This document shows, in pieces, positions 1-7,942 of a stretch of DNA of 64,000 nt. Position numbers and translations under genes: made by a program. A model generated the notes under the pieces. It was given only the letters and a program-made list of their open reading frames with translations, made no database searches and had not been told where the DNA came from. Location: positions 52,210 through 116,209 of the forward strand of contig JBJETR010000041.1 in assembly GCA_051883415.1 (NCBI GenBank). The letters are read 5' to 3'. Positions within the stretch are counted from its first letter, which is position 1. Every line of letters starts with the position of its first letter. Source of the stretch: HGM11368 sp051883415. GTDB taxonomy: Bacteria > Bacillota > Clostridia > Christensenellales > UBA3700.

Positions 1-608
1 TTGTCCAAACAGTCTTCTCCGTTGGTAACCTCTGCTATACTCTTGCCCACGAAGGCTTTACGCAACAGTCCGCCCGCAACTTCGATAAAGTTTTCTTTGA
101 CGTCGTGAGGTAGGTCGATTTGCTTGTTTTTGATGACGCCGTTGTCCGTCACGATGAGCACTAGTGCGGTATTGTCGTACATATCGATTATTTTGATATC
201 TTTGATGACGATATTATCTGCGCTTGTAATCATCAACATCGACGTATAATTGGTGATATCGCTGACGATTTTTGCACCGTTTTTGACCACCTCTTGCACC
301 GATTGAAACTTTTCGTTGACAATCTCTCTAATCTGAGTGCTGTCGATATCCGAACTATCAAGGATATTTTCCACGTAATATTTGTACGCCTTGGACGATG
401 GTATTCTACCCGCACTTACGTGAGGCTGAGTCAAATATCCCATCTCTTCAAGCATCGACAACTCGCTTCTTATAGTAGCCGTCGACACCTCCGGCAAATA
501 TTGTTTTTGGATTGCCGCAGACGAAATAGGCTCAACGTCATTGATATAGCTATCAATGAGCGCCTTAAGTATCTTCCTTTTTCTTTCCGTAAGATTTGTT
601 TCTCCCAT
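1..608 (-). CDS. hrcA: Heat-shock repressor HrcA (3' end cut by window edge)
   Basis: Repressor of class I heat-shock genes that binds the CIRCE operator and is kept active by GroEL (family knowledge). About 202 N-terminal residues are visible. They open with a winged-helix domain (LTERKRKILKALIDSYI near residue 5) followed by the HrcA-typical block ending SAGRIPSSKAYKYYV. The ATG at 608 is preceded by AAGAGGACG as ribosome binding site. A CIRCE element and a sigma-A promoter lie just upstream, so the gene is almost surely autoregulated. grpE, dnaK and dnaJ would be expected beyond the left edge. The gene runs off the window, so the C-terminus cannot be judged. Confidence 0.95.
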   Translation of the reverse strand, partial: MGETNLTERKRKILKALIDSYINDVEPISSAAIQKQYLPEVSTATIRSELSMLEEMGYLTQPHVSAGRIPSSKAYKYYVENILDSSDIDSTQIREIVNEKFQSVQEVVKNGAKIVSDITNYTSMLMITSADNIVIKDIKIIDMYDNTALVLIVTDNGVIKNKQIDLPHDVKENFIEVAGGLLRKAFVGKSIAEVTNGEDCLD

Positions 609-641
609 TTTCGTCCTCTTGGCAGTCATCGCCTGTGATTG

Positions 642-668
642 TTAGCACTCGCATATCTCGACTGCTAA
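642..668 (-). promoter_or_regulatory. CIRCE operator
   Basis: Inverted repeat TTAGCACTC, 9-nt spacer, GACTGCTAA, against the CIRCE consensus TTAGCACTC-N9-GAGTGCTAA. There is one mismatch, in the right arm. It lies between the hrcA promoter and the hrcA start, overlapping the probable transcription start, which fits HrcA autorepression. Confidence 0.95.
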
Positions 669-672
669 AATC

Positions 673-700
673 ATTATACTACATATTATGTCACTGTCAA
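673..700 (-). promoter_or_regulatory. Sigma-A promoter of hrcA
   Basis: On the minus strand, TTGACA (695-700) and TATAAT (673-678) are 16 bp apart, both matching consensus. The CIRCE arms lie immediately downstream. Confidence 0.9.
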
Positions 701-741
701 GGTTTTTTAGTAAAAAATTATGTAAAATCAATGTCAAACGC

Positions 742-772
742 AAAAAAATACCACGCCTTGTCGGCGTGGCTT
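742..772 (-). terminator. Rho-independent terminator
   Basis: Stem CCACGCC/GGCGTGG (751-769) with a 5-nt loop, followed on the minus strand by a T-rich run. It ends the small lipoprotein gene at 788-1117. Confidence 0.85.
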
Positions 773-787
773 TTCTTTTTTATATTA

Positions 788-1117
788 TTATTTCTTTTTA
801 AAGGTTGCAATTCCGAGCACTTCAAGATCGCCGTCTTCGTTGATGTAAGCAAAAGGAGTTTCGGTCTTTTCGCCGTCTTTTTCGGTTACTTCATACACGT
901 ATTCTACACCCTTATCGTTCTTTTTAGTGGTGTACTTAAACTCTTCGGTTCTGCTAAATCCCATAATAGAAATCTTAACTTCAGCCTTGCCGAAAGCACC
1001 AAGCTTTACGTAAGAGTCGCCGTTTTCGTAAGTGCCGTTTACACAGCCTGCAAACACGAACAAGCAAGATACGAGCATAACTGCTACGAGTGTTGCAACA
1101 ACAATTTTCTTTGCCAT
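788..1117 (-). CDS. Small predicted lipoprotein
   Basis: A 109-residue protein of unknown function. The N-terminus MAKK is followed by a hydrophobic stretch and a lipobox-like FAGC near residue 24, so it is probably exported and lipid-anchored. The rest is a small polar domain rich in Lys, Glu and Tyr, suggesting a beta-rich extracytoplasmic fold. An ATG 15 nt upstream is in frame, but GGAGGAAC spaced correctly before the ATG at 1117 marks that as the true start. It appears to be a single-gene unit closed by a clear terminator. I do not recognise the family. Confidence 0.8.
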   Translation of the reverse strand: MAKKIVVATLVAVMLVSCLFVFAGCVNGTYENGDSYVKLGAFGKAEVKISIMGFSRTEEFKYTTKKNDKGVEYVYEVTEKDGEKTETPFAYINEDGDLEVLGIATFKKK

Positions 1118-1296
1118 TTTTTGTTCCTCCAAAATATTTGTTTATACATACATTATATACTTTGTAAAGTTTTTGTCAACCAATTTTACTAAAGTTCAAA
1201 TTTTATTCAATTTTTCTTTAATCTCCATAGAAAAAGTGATTGTGCACTCTTCTTGTTCAGTTTATGATTATTGTCACGATTAGTTGACCATAAGTA

Positions 1297-1324
1297 TCAA
1301 AAAAGGACTAGCGAGATAGTCCTT
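1297..1324 (-). terminator. Rho-independent terminator
   Basis: Stem AAGGACTA/TAGTCCTT (1303-1324) with a 6-nt loop, followed on the minus strand by a T run. It closes the small membrane protein gene at 1331-1603. Confidence 0.85.
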
Positions 1325-1330
1325 ATTATA

Positions 1331-1603
1331 TTATTCCGATTTATGCTCATCTTTATTGTCGTCGTCTTCGTCTATCGCCCTATTGTCCTTGATAGTTTCG
1401 TCGTAGATCTTGACAATTCTAGGCGGTTCGTATTCGGGATTTTTTTCGATAATATTCTCCCTCATCTTGACCTTAAAGCGGTTGCTCTTGGTAAATAGCA
1501 CACATATAATAATCACCACTGCAACAAGCACTGCCAACAAAAGATAAAAAAATATATTGCCTATACTCTCAACCGCTTTGAGCGGAGCCGCCAAATATTG
1601 CAT
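1331..1603 (-). CDS. Small single-pass membrane protein with acidic tail
   Basis: A 90-residue protein with one strong transmembrane segment at about residues 15-38, then a basic patch (TKSNRFKVK), and a C-terminal tail rich in Asp, Glu and Lys. AGAGGTG precedes the ATG and a terminator follows, supporting a real gene. The topology suggests an inner-membrane protein with a cytoplasmic charged tail. I do not recognise the family and no function can be assigned. Confidence 0.7.
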   Translation of the reverse strand: MQYLAAPLKAVESIGNIFFYLLLAVLVAVVIIICVLFTKSNRFKVKMRENIIEKNPEYEPPRIVKIYDETIKDNRAIDEDDDNKDEHKSE

Positions 1604-1695
1604 AATTCACCTCTAATCCATTATATCATATATGTCGATAAGGTAAAGTAAATAATAAGTAAAAAGCATATATCAGCCCAAAATTAAAATATTTA

Positions 1696-1724
1696 TAGAC
1701 AAGTCGAAAAAATTATATTATACT
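1696..1724 (+). promoter_or_regulatory. Promoter of the M28 peptidase gene
   Basis: TAGACA (1696-1701), 17-bp spacer, TATACT (1719-1724), about 30 bp before the start codon at 1756. Confidence 0.65.
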
Positions 1725-1755
1725 TTATAATATAGTAAATTCTTAGGAGGAAAAT

Positions 1756-2991
1756 ATGAATATCGACAGCCAAAAGCGACAAGAAACCGTAGACTTCATG
1801 CAGTCGGAAATCAAACACATCATCACCGAGTACGGCGATAGAGATCCGGGCAACGTGGGAGAAATCAAGGCTCTAGCCCACATGCAAGAGCAACTAGGCG
1901 AATATTGCGACGAAGTTAGGTCGGAGACTTTCCCTGTTCACCCTCATGCATTTTTCGGTTGGACGTACTTTATAATCACCTTCCTGATTTTGGCACAAAT
2001 ACTTATGTTTTTTAGTCCTATTTTTGCAATACTCAGTATCATAATTGCCGTTGTGCCAATGTTGATGGAATTCGTATTCTACAAGCCTTTTATCGATCCA
2101 CTCTTCGAGAAGCGTACTTCGGGCAACGTTTGGGGCACGCTTAAGCCAAGCGGTGAAGTAAAGCGCCGTATCGTCCTAAACGGTCACTCCGACGCCGTGT
2201 ACGAATGGCATTGGCACAGAATAGGCGGATATAAGCTCTTCCTTACCTCCATCATTATCCCTGTCATCGGTCTTATCTACTTGCTTGCATTGTCAATCAT
2301 AATATGTATAGTCAACGGACCGATTGGCGTACCTCAAGGTTGGACTCTCTACGCTCTTATCGCTTCGGTCATCTTCGAGCCTTTCTTCATCTGTTTCTAC
2401 TTCTTCTCCGACACCAAGACGGTAGTTCCCGGTGCCAATGACAACCTCACGGCATGCGAAATGGCTATCGGTACCGTCAAGGCACTCAAAGAAAGCGGTA
2501 TTCGTATGGAGAACACCGAAGTCGTAGCACTCATCACGGGTAGCGAGGAAGCGGGACTGAGAGGCGCTAAGTTCTTTATGAAAAACAATCCCGAGTACGG
2601 TCTAGAGGAGGGCATCGAAACGATTTTCGTCACATTCGAGACGTTGAGAGAACTAGACCACCTAGTCATCTACAATAGGGACATGAACGGCATTACCAAA
2701 AACGACGACGCCGTATCATTGCTAGCCAAACAAGCGGGCGAAAAGAACGGCATGAACCTAACCTACGGCTCGGTATTTGCAGGTGCAACAGATGCGGCGG
2801 CATTCTCGCAAGCAGGTCGCAAGGCAACTTGCTTCGCTGCAATGGCTCCCGAGGTCAAAGACTACTACCACACTCGTAGAGATAATTGGGACAATCTTAG
2901 CCCCGAATGTCTTGCCAAAGTCTTCGATATCACCCTCGATATGATAGAAGAATTTGACAAAAACGGTCTGCCAACTGTAGAAAAAAAATAA
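1756..2991 (+). CDS. M28-family zinc metallopeptidase with membrane segments
   Basis: A 411-residue aminopeptidase-like protein. The M28 metal-site pattern is visible in order: GHSDAV (His144, Asp146), GANDN (Asp229), GSEEAG (Glu264/265) and a late YYHTRRD block with the last His. Two hydrophobic regions (about 67-105 and 160-215) are inserted around the first metal-binding segment, so it is probably membrane-anchored. Such enzymes release N-terminal residues from peptides; the substrate is unknown. The start is supported by TTAGGAGGAAAAT right before the ATG. It has its own promoter and a strong terminator, so it is a single-gene unit in the accessory region. Confidence 0.88.
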   Translation: MNIDSQKRQETVDFMQSEIKHIITEYGDRDPGNVGEIKALAHMQEQLGEYCDEVRSETFPVHPHAFFGWTYFIITFLILAQILMFFSPIFAILSIIIAVVPMLMEFVFYKPFIDPLFEKRTSGNVWGTLKPSGEVKRRIVLNGHSDAVYEWHWHRIGGYKLFLTSIIIPVIGLIYLLALSIIICIVNGPIGVPQGWTLYALIASVIFEPFFICFYFFSDTKTVVPGANDNLTACEMAIGTVKALKESGIRMENTEVVALITGSEEAGLRGAKFFMKNNPEYGLEEGIETIFVTFETLRELDHLVIYNRDMNGITKNDDAVSLLAKQAGEKNGMNLTYGSVFAGATDAAAFSQAGRKATCFAAMAPEVKDYYHTRRDNWDNLSPECLAKVFDITLDMIEEFDKNGLPTVEKK

Positions 2992-3020
2992 TTCCGATTT
3001 CAATTTAACAAAACACGAAG

Positions 3021-3051
3021 ATCTCGCTTTGAATAAAGGCGAGATTTTTTT
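3021..3051 (+). terminator. Rho-independent terminator
   Basis: Stem ATCTCGC/GCGAGAT extended by TTT/AAG (3021-3045), then a run of T. It closes the M28 peptidase gene. Confidence 0.9.
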
Positions 3052-3057
3052 GACCAA

Positions 3058-3113
3058 ATTTACAAAACGTTAATATATTGTCAAAAAAATTTAAACAAAC
3101 GGATTTTATAATA
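3058..3113 (+). promoter_or_regulatory. 56-bp upstream block, copy 1
   Basis: This block upstream of the membrane protein at 3157 matches, without gaps, a block upstream of the gene at 3961 (3855-3910), with 45 of 56 positions identical. It starts ATTTACAAAAC, contains CAAAAAAAT and TAAACAA, and ends ATTTTATAATA. It probably contains a promoter, but spacing to the -10-like end does not fit a normal sigma-A -35. Confidence 0.55.
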
Positions 3114-3156
3114 ACCTTGCCAACGCCTAAGTGCATATTTATAAAAGGTTATTTGC

Positions 3157-3813
3157 ATGGACAAAACGAAAGAACAAAAATTAAGACAAGTTAAAAAACC
3201 TCTCACTATATTCGGAGTAGAAGTCGTGTATCTTTGCGTGCTTGGCATAGCAACGGCTTTTTTGGGTTGGCTTGCCGAAAACGTAGTCAAATTGATATCG
3301 AGTGGTACCTTCGATTGTAGATTTCATCTGTTGCCGTTTATTTCACCTTATGCTTTGATAGTATTTGCCGTACATATAGTTTTTGGCAATCCCGACCAAA
3401 TCGCTCCGTTCGGCAAACGAATTTTTCATCACGACAACCCCTATAGCAAAATTTTATCCAACCTATTGGTGTTAGTTACTATATACGTATTCGTGTTTTT
3501 CGGGGAACTTATCGTCGGCAATCTATGGGAGATACTCTTTAGCGTCAAATTGTGGAACTATTCCTCTTCCCCGCTTCACTTTACGCAATACGCGGGACTG
3601 ATACCTACTTTGGGTTACGGAACGGGAGCATATCTCTTGTTTCGATTTGTCTACACTCCGTCGTTGAAGCTTTTGCAACGTAATATGAAACATAAAACGG
3701 CATTGATTTTATCTTGCACGTTGGGGGTAATGATTGTCGTCGACACGTTGATTATGATACTTGTGACCGCAATTACCAGGCAAGCACCGATGTATTGGTC
3801 TGTCCAATTTTAG
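3157..3813 (+). CDS. CmpB-like (PF06541-type) integral membrane protein
   Basis: A 218-residue protein with about five transmembrane helices (roughly 23-43, 59-77, 101-128, 145-165, 181-206). The stretch GWLAENVVKLISSGTF near residue 37, followed by a proline-containing second helix, resembles the putative ABC-transporter type IV family (PF06541), which lacks a proven function. The start is supported by AAAGG upstream of the ATG. It shares its upstream 56-bp block with the next gene, so the two may be co-regulated. The family call is from recalled motif shape and is moderate. Confidence 0.6.
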   Translation: MDKTKEQKLRQVKKPLTIFGVEVVYLCVLGIATAFLGWLAENVVKLISSGTFDCRFHLLPFISPYALIVFAVHIVFGNPDQIAPFGKRIFHHDNPYSKILSNLLVLVTIYVFVFFGELIVGNLWEILFSVKLWNYSSSPLHFTQYAGLIPTLGYGTGAYLLFRFVYTPSLKLLQRNMKHKTALILSCTLGVMIVVDTLIMILVTAITRQAPMYWSVQF

Positions 3814-3854
3814 TAAGCAAACAGTTCTATCAAAAAATTTTTTGGTGCAAAAAG

Positions 3855-3910
3855 ATTTACAAAACTTTAAAGTTTTAACAAAAAAATCTAAACAAGCAAA
3901 TTTTATACTA
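3855..3910 (+). promoter_or_regulatory. 56-bp upstream block, copy 2
   Basis: Second copy of the block at 3058-3113, ending ATTTTATACTA, located about 50 bp before the ATG at 3961. Conservation over the full length suggests a shared promoter and operator. Confidence 0.55.
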
Positions 3911-3960
3911 TAGTCAGATAAGTCAAAACGACTTATTAAAAACACAAAAGGAGTATTATT

Positions 3961-4212
3961 ATGGGAATTAAAAAATTTTTTCAAAAAGCCTTCAAGGATA
4001 TGAAGGAAAGCGCAAAAGCACAACACGAAGTTGACAAAGCTGAGTTCGAGGCAGTCAAAGCGGAATCAAAGGCTAATTGGGAAGAAGCCAAAGCAATGAG
4101 CAAGCCTGAAACTCGCAAGGCTTTGATGCAACAAGAAAGAGACGAGAAAATCCAGCAAGCCAACGCCCGAAAAGCAGCCGCCGAGCAGCGTATACAATCA
4201 ACAAAGAAATAA
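3961..4212 (+). CDS. Small highly charged helical protein
   Basis: An 83-residue protein composed almost entirely of Lys, Glu, Ala and Gln, expected to be a single long helix or coiled coil. It opens MGIKKFFQKAFKDMKE, which is amphipathic and could touch a membrane. AAAGGAG precedes the ATG. There is no signal peptide. It shares the upstream regulatory block with the membrane protein at 3157. No function can be given. Confidence 0.75.
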   Translation: MGIKKFFQKAFKDMKESAKAQHEVDKAEFEAVKAESKANWEEAKAMSKPETRKALMQQERDEKIQQANARKAAAEQRIQSTKK

Positions 4213-4248
4213 CACTATCGCCACAATTTTATATAAGTCAATTATGTA

Positions 4249-4269
4249 GGCAACCTTACGGTTGCCCTT
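4249..4269 (+). terminator. Possible weak terminator
   Basis: Perfect 7-bp stem GGCAACC/GGTTGCC with a 4-nt loop, but only three T after it. It lies between convergent genes and could end the gene at 3961. Confidence 0.4.
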
Positions 4270-4275
4270 TGACTA

Positions 4276-4422
4276 TTACTCGCATTTGGTAAAAGTCGTG
4301 TTGTTGCAATTAGGACAAGGTGGCATTTTGTCGTCTGAACCAAGTCTCAAATCGAAACCGCAGTTGTTGCAAGAATAGCAACCCTTGCCCGGTTTTTCAC
4401 CCGTATTAACTTTGTTTGCCAT
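4276..4422 (-). CDS. 48-residue zinc-ribbon protein
   Basis: A short reading frame below common length cut-offs. It encodes KGCYSCNNCG, then LRLGSDDKMPPCPNCNNTTF, giving two Cys pairs (Cys18/Cys21 and Cys36/Cys39) that form a rubredoxin-like zinc ribbon. The spacing and the PPCPxC ending resemble the zinc-ribbon tail of the DUF1451 family and many stand-alone clostridial zinc ribbons. A near-perfect AAGGAGGAAC precedes the ATG at 4422. It is a probable metal-binding accessory protein; its partner is unknown. Confidence 0.85.
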   Translation of the reverse strand: MANKVNTGEKPGKGCYSCNNCGFDLRLGSDDKMPPCPNCNNTTFTKCE

Positions 4423-4474
4423 TTTAGTTCCTCCTTATTTTGATTGCACTAAAATTATTGCAAAAAAATAATAA

Positions 4475-4518
4475 TATATACCGCCTGCCAAAATATCCTT
4501 GCGGCATAGCGGTATATA
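4475..4518 (-). terminator. Terminator of the metallophosphoesterase gene
   Basis: Nested hairpin: outer arms TATACCGC/GCGGTATA and inner TGCC/GGCA. It is followed on the minus strand by an AT-rich stretch with a run of seven T, just beyond the stop at 4538. Confidence 0.65.
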
Positions 4519-4537
4519 TCAAAAACGTCAGATTAGT

Positions 4538-5842
4538 CTAGGCGATAGTCACGTCTTTTATTTCGGTATAGTTTTGGCTAACTTTTCCCCAAGAGTCTAT
4601 AGCATAGACTTTGACGGAATAAGTGCCTTGTGCTTTATTCAAAACCTCGATTTTCGGCATAGAAGCCATATCGTCTATTCCGTTGTAAAAATCGCTGAAA
4701 TACAACTGTTCGCTTCCGTCGCTCCACACCATCTTATAGCTATGCACGAAGTCGTCGTCTTGACCTGCGGCAAATTGCAGATAGGTCTTGCCCGCTTCTA
4801 TCACACTCATACCCGTCGCCTCTGTCATCTCGGGTGCAACGTTGACGGCTTCTCTTTCGGCAAAGGTATAGGTAAATCCCTCCTTGGTCAGAGGTATTGG
4901 CAAAACCCACGGAGTCTTTTCCTCCTTACCGCTGTCACCGTATACTTCAGCAAAGTTGTATCTGTGTATTTCAATTTTGTCAGCATATACGTCCATGATA
5001 AAGCCCATAGGAGTAGCATCTGCATTAGGAGGAATGGAGCCGTTTTCTTTACCTCTTTCCAATTCCGTATAAGACACCGATTGAGTAGTGATGCTGGTAT
5101 AATCACGTTGATGTATAGATCTTTCGTCCAAGATAGAATAGTGAGAGTGCCCGCTAAAATTGACTACTTGAGGATAATCCTTCAGTACTTCGTCAAGGCT
5201 TTTGTCACCCCAATCGTCACTACCGTACATCGTATCCATAGCGCCGTTATGCGTAGTAATAAAAATAGGCTTATTAGGATCGTCTGCTACGGCTTTGTCT
5301 ATTTCTTGCTTGAGCCACTTTTTCATATATTTATATCCGTTGTCCATTATTCCCGTGGCAGGAGACGCACCGATAAAGTGATACCCGTTTACAACGTAGT
5401 GAGTGAACGGACTCGTGCCGACAATCTTTTCGAAGCGGCTACGGCAACTAATCGGCGCACCGTTTTCCCAATAGTCGTGATTGCCCATAATAGTCTGAAT
5501 GATTGGACGAGAAGCTTCATCGGGGAAGACTGTTTCTATGCCTTTGACGTAAAGTTCATAAGCAGGCTTCTTGCACAAATCACCCACGTCTCCACCAAAC
5601 AAAATCATATCTACGTTATTATTTTTAAGAACAGTCAAAGCGTTTTTGTAATTGTAGTATTGCCAATCTTCCTCTCCGCTAGGCGGCAATTGAGAATCGG
5701 AAATAATACCTACTCTCAACACTTCGCAATCGATATTGAAAGTTTCAATCTTCGTCTTCTCGTTGACGTCACACGCCGTTAGTATCGTTGCCATAATTAC
5801 TATCATTACTACCGTGGCAACGATTTTTGCAAATTTTTTCAT
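4538..5842 (-). CDS. Metallophosphoesterase lipoprotein
   Basis: A 434-residue exported phosphoesterase. A signal peptide with lipobox LTAC (Cys24) predicts lipid anchoring. Calcineurin-type metal motifs follow in order: SDSQ, GGDVGDLC, GNHDYW, TTHNG and SGHSH. The C-terminal third is a beta-rich domain without a recognised name. The enzyme should cleave a phosphate mono- or diester outside the cytoplasm; the substrate is unknown. It is the last gene of a minus-strand group with the GH38-like and GH18-like genes. GGGAGGAATTT precedes the start. Confidence 0.88.
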   Translation of the reverse strand: MKKFAKIVATVVMIVIMATILTACDVNEKTKIETFNIDCEVLRVGIISDSQLPPSGEEDWQYYNYKNALTVLKNNNVDMILFGGDVGDLCKKPAYELYVKGIETVFPDEASRPIIQTIMGNHDYWENGAPISCRSRFEKIVGTSPFTHYVVNGYHFIGASPATGIMDNGYKYMKKWLKQEIDKAVADDPNKPIFITTHNGAMDTMYGSDDWGDKSLDEVLKDYPQVVNFSGHSHYSILDERSIHQRDYTSITTQSVSYTELERGKENGSIPPNADATPMGFIMDVYADKIEIHRYNFAEVYGDSGKEEKTPWVLPIPLTKEGFTYTFAEREAVNVAPEMTEATGMSVIEAGKTYLQFAAGQDDDFVHSYKMVWSDGSEQLYFSDFYNGIDDMASMPKIEVLNKAQGTYSVKVYAIDSWGKVSQNYTEIKDVTIA

Positions 5843-5900
5843 AAATTCCTCCCGTTTATCTTAATTATATCCATACCGTATTTTCTACGGCGTCAACCAA

Positions 5901-7928
5901 TTATTTTTGTACTTTGAGCTCAAAGTCAAACAATGCGTTTTCCTCATACCATAGAGGGAAGTTGGTACCCCAAACGTTATCCAAAAGTATAAACGCAAGC
6001 CCCTTGTCAAAATCTGCAACCTCGTTGTCAAAATGTAGAATATTGCCTCCGTCACTTGCCACCAAAGCCGCTTGAGTACTGCTGAGGGTATACGTATCGT
6101 CACCTACGCCAAACTCGGCACGCTCTATAGCGGACAATTTCCGTCCACCATTGGATACGACGGAACGAGGATTGATTTTTTTGCCAATCTTGACGTACGA
6201 TATACCTTGCGTAGCAGGATAAAAATGCGTAGCAATGCTTTCCGTCGTTCTTACGGCGTCCTTGCCCGTCCACGCCAATTGCACTTTGAGTCCGTCATTG
6301 CTCAGTCGATATATTATTTTGACGTTGCGTGGTGCTCCCAACTCGTTGCACAAAACTTCGTCGCACGCCATATCGAGTGAGATTATGACCTCATTATCCT
6401 CCTTTTTGACCATTGCATTAGTCGCTCGGTACTCGAACAAGCCTTGCGGATAATCGTTTTGCTTATTGAGCGATGGACGCAGATAGTCGTGCAAAGCCCA
6501 TGGAACACTCAGACGCATATAATGTCTTTGCCAATATGCATAGTCCTCATTGCCGTAAGAGCGATAGGTCATTATAGGTCTATCTTGTGCATCAAGTATC
6601 TTATTTCCGTTGCGACTAAGCGTGATACCGCCAAGTTTATTGACACTCAAGCAATATTTCCCAAAGTCAACTTGTGTATCAAACTCATAGGCAACGTCCA
6701 CGTCAACGTTAGGAAGTTGAGAAGGTCTCAATTTTTCCAACAAACAACGAGCTTCTTCGGCATGACTTTTGTCCAGCGCTTGCACAGCCGCCTCAACGTA
6801 TGCTCTTTGTTCTGTCCAACTCCTTTCCATAACAGAATAAGCATAAGACTTGTTGCCAAACTTGTTGTCAATCCAGCCCAAAAAACTGAATGGAAAAGCG
6901 TTAAAAGGGTTTTGTATCTTTACTTTATCCCTTTGCCTTGCTTGTGTAAACTTGTCCTTGGTATAGTTTTCGGTATCGGCAAGGTGCGTCTTCATATCAA
7001 GTCCCCAAGTATGCTCGGCTACACATAACAGCGAATCGGCAAATTTCTTATATTCTTCGCTGTCCTTGCTCATGCTACCGTCTACAAGCCACTTATTTTT
7101 GAGACTACACAGCGTACGAAAAGCCGCTATCTTGTAAGGATCGGTTGCCGCACCGTGAATCCACGTATCGCCTATTTCGCCCTCGTATACAGGCAATTTG
7201 TCCTTTACTTCCCACAACTTTTCCGCTATGTCGTCAAGACGACCTGCTCTTACTTTATAATCTTGGTATTGAGATTGAATTCTTTTCAACTTGCTTAAGA
7301 CTTTGTTTTGTCTTCTCACTCCTCCGTTGTCATGAGCGTGGTCAAAGTACAATATTTGGTCGGTATAAGGAACTTCAAATACTCCGCCGTAACCCTTATC
7401 GTATATCACGACGACTTCCGCGTCTCCGTATTTCCAAACAAAGCAAGGCTCCACTTCAGGGACTGCGGCAGCTCCGTTGATACCGATATGTAACAGCTTG
7501 ATGCCGTGTTTGGCAAGCATAGGCACAAGGGCAACGGTATGTCCCGGCACGTCGGTCATTTTAGCGGCTATTGTCTTTCTTCCGCTTATTTGGTCGAGTC
7601 TATCAACTATGCTAAGTCCATAGTCCAACAAGTCCTCGTCCAACAACTCTGTGTGAGTGGTAAAAGGCATTGCGTGAGCTACGAGATAGCCTTTTTGCAA
7701 GGCTTGCGTTACCTTTTTGTTCAACTCTACGCCGCTATCCAAGGCTTCTTTGACGAGCCACGAGCCCAAAGTCCATACGAACTTTTTTTCACCGTCACTA
7801 TTGAGTTTTTCTGCCAAATCAATCGCCGACGGAATGAACTCTCTTAGATATTTTTCTTTGACGTTGCAAGCAAAATCGGTAAAGCCTAAATCAAGATGCG
7901 CCTTTGATATAACAATTACTTCTTTCAT
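5901..7928 (-). CDS. DUF5054 / GH38-like glycosidase
   Basis: A 675-residue protein that starts with a beta strand leading into SKAHLDLGFTDF, the hallmark of DUF5054 proteins, related to the N-terminal domain of GH38 alpha-mannosidases (recalled). No signal peptide is visible, so it is probably cytoplasmic. The N-terminal half (to about 330) would be the catalytic barrel with metal-binding His/Asp (HLD, DVPGHT, HAHDNGG). The rest is a beta-sandwich region as in GH38. It probably trims an oligosaccharide; mannosidase activity is inference. GGAGA precedes the ATG and the upstream membrane protein gene ends 14 bp away. Confidence 0.75.
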   Translation of the reverse strand: MKEVIVISKAHLDLGFTDFACNVKEKYLREFIPSAIDLAEKLNSDGEKKFVWTLGSWLVKEALDSGVELNKKVTQALQKGYLVAHAMPFTTHTELLDEDLLDYGLSIVDRLDQISGRKTIAAKMTDVPGHTVALVPMLAKHGIKLLHIGINGAAAVPEVEPCFVWKYGDAEVVVIYDKGYGGVFEVPYTDQILYFDHAHDNGGVRRQNKVLSKLKRIQSQYQDYKVRAGRLDDIAEKLWEVKDKLPVYEGEIGDTWIHGAATDPYKIAAFRTLCSLKNKWLVDGSMSKDSEEYKKFADSLLCVAEHTWGLDMKTHLADTENYTKDKFTQARQRDKVKIQNPFNAFPFSFLGWIDNKFGNKSYAYSVMERSWTEQRAYVEAAVQALDKSHAEEARCLLEKLRPSQLPNVDVDVAYEFDTQVDFGKYCLSVNKLGGITLSRNGNKILDAQDRPIMTYRSYGNEDYAYWQRHYMRLSVPWALHDYLRPSLNKQNDYPQGLFEYRATNAMVKKEDNEVIISLDMACDEVLCNELGAPRNVKIIYRLSNDGLKVQLAWTGKDAVRTTESIATHFYPATQGISYVKIGKKINPRSVVSNGGRKLSAIERAEFGVGDDTYTLSSTQAALVASDGGNILHFDNEVADFDKGLAFILLDNVWGTNFPLWYEENALFDFELKVQK

Positions 7929-7942
7929 ATTCTCTCCTTATA

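Noticed and set aside
4499..5782. Long plus-strand frame of 427 codons
   Set aside because: It lies antisense to the metallophosphoesterase lipoprotein, which has complete motifs and a ribosome binding site. The plus frame has no recognisable domain.
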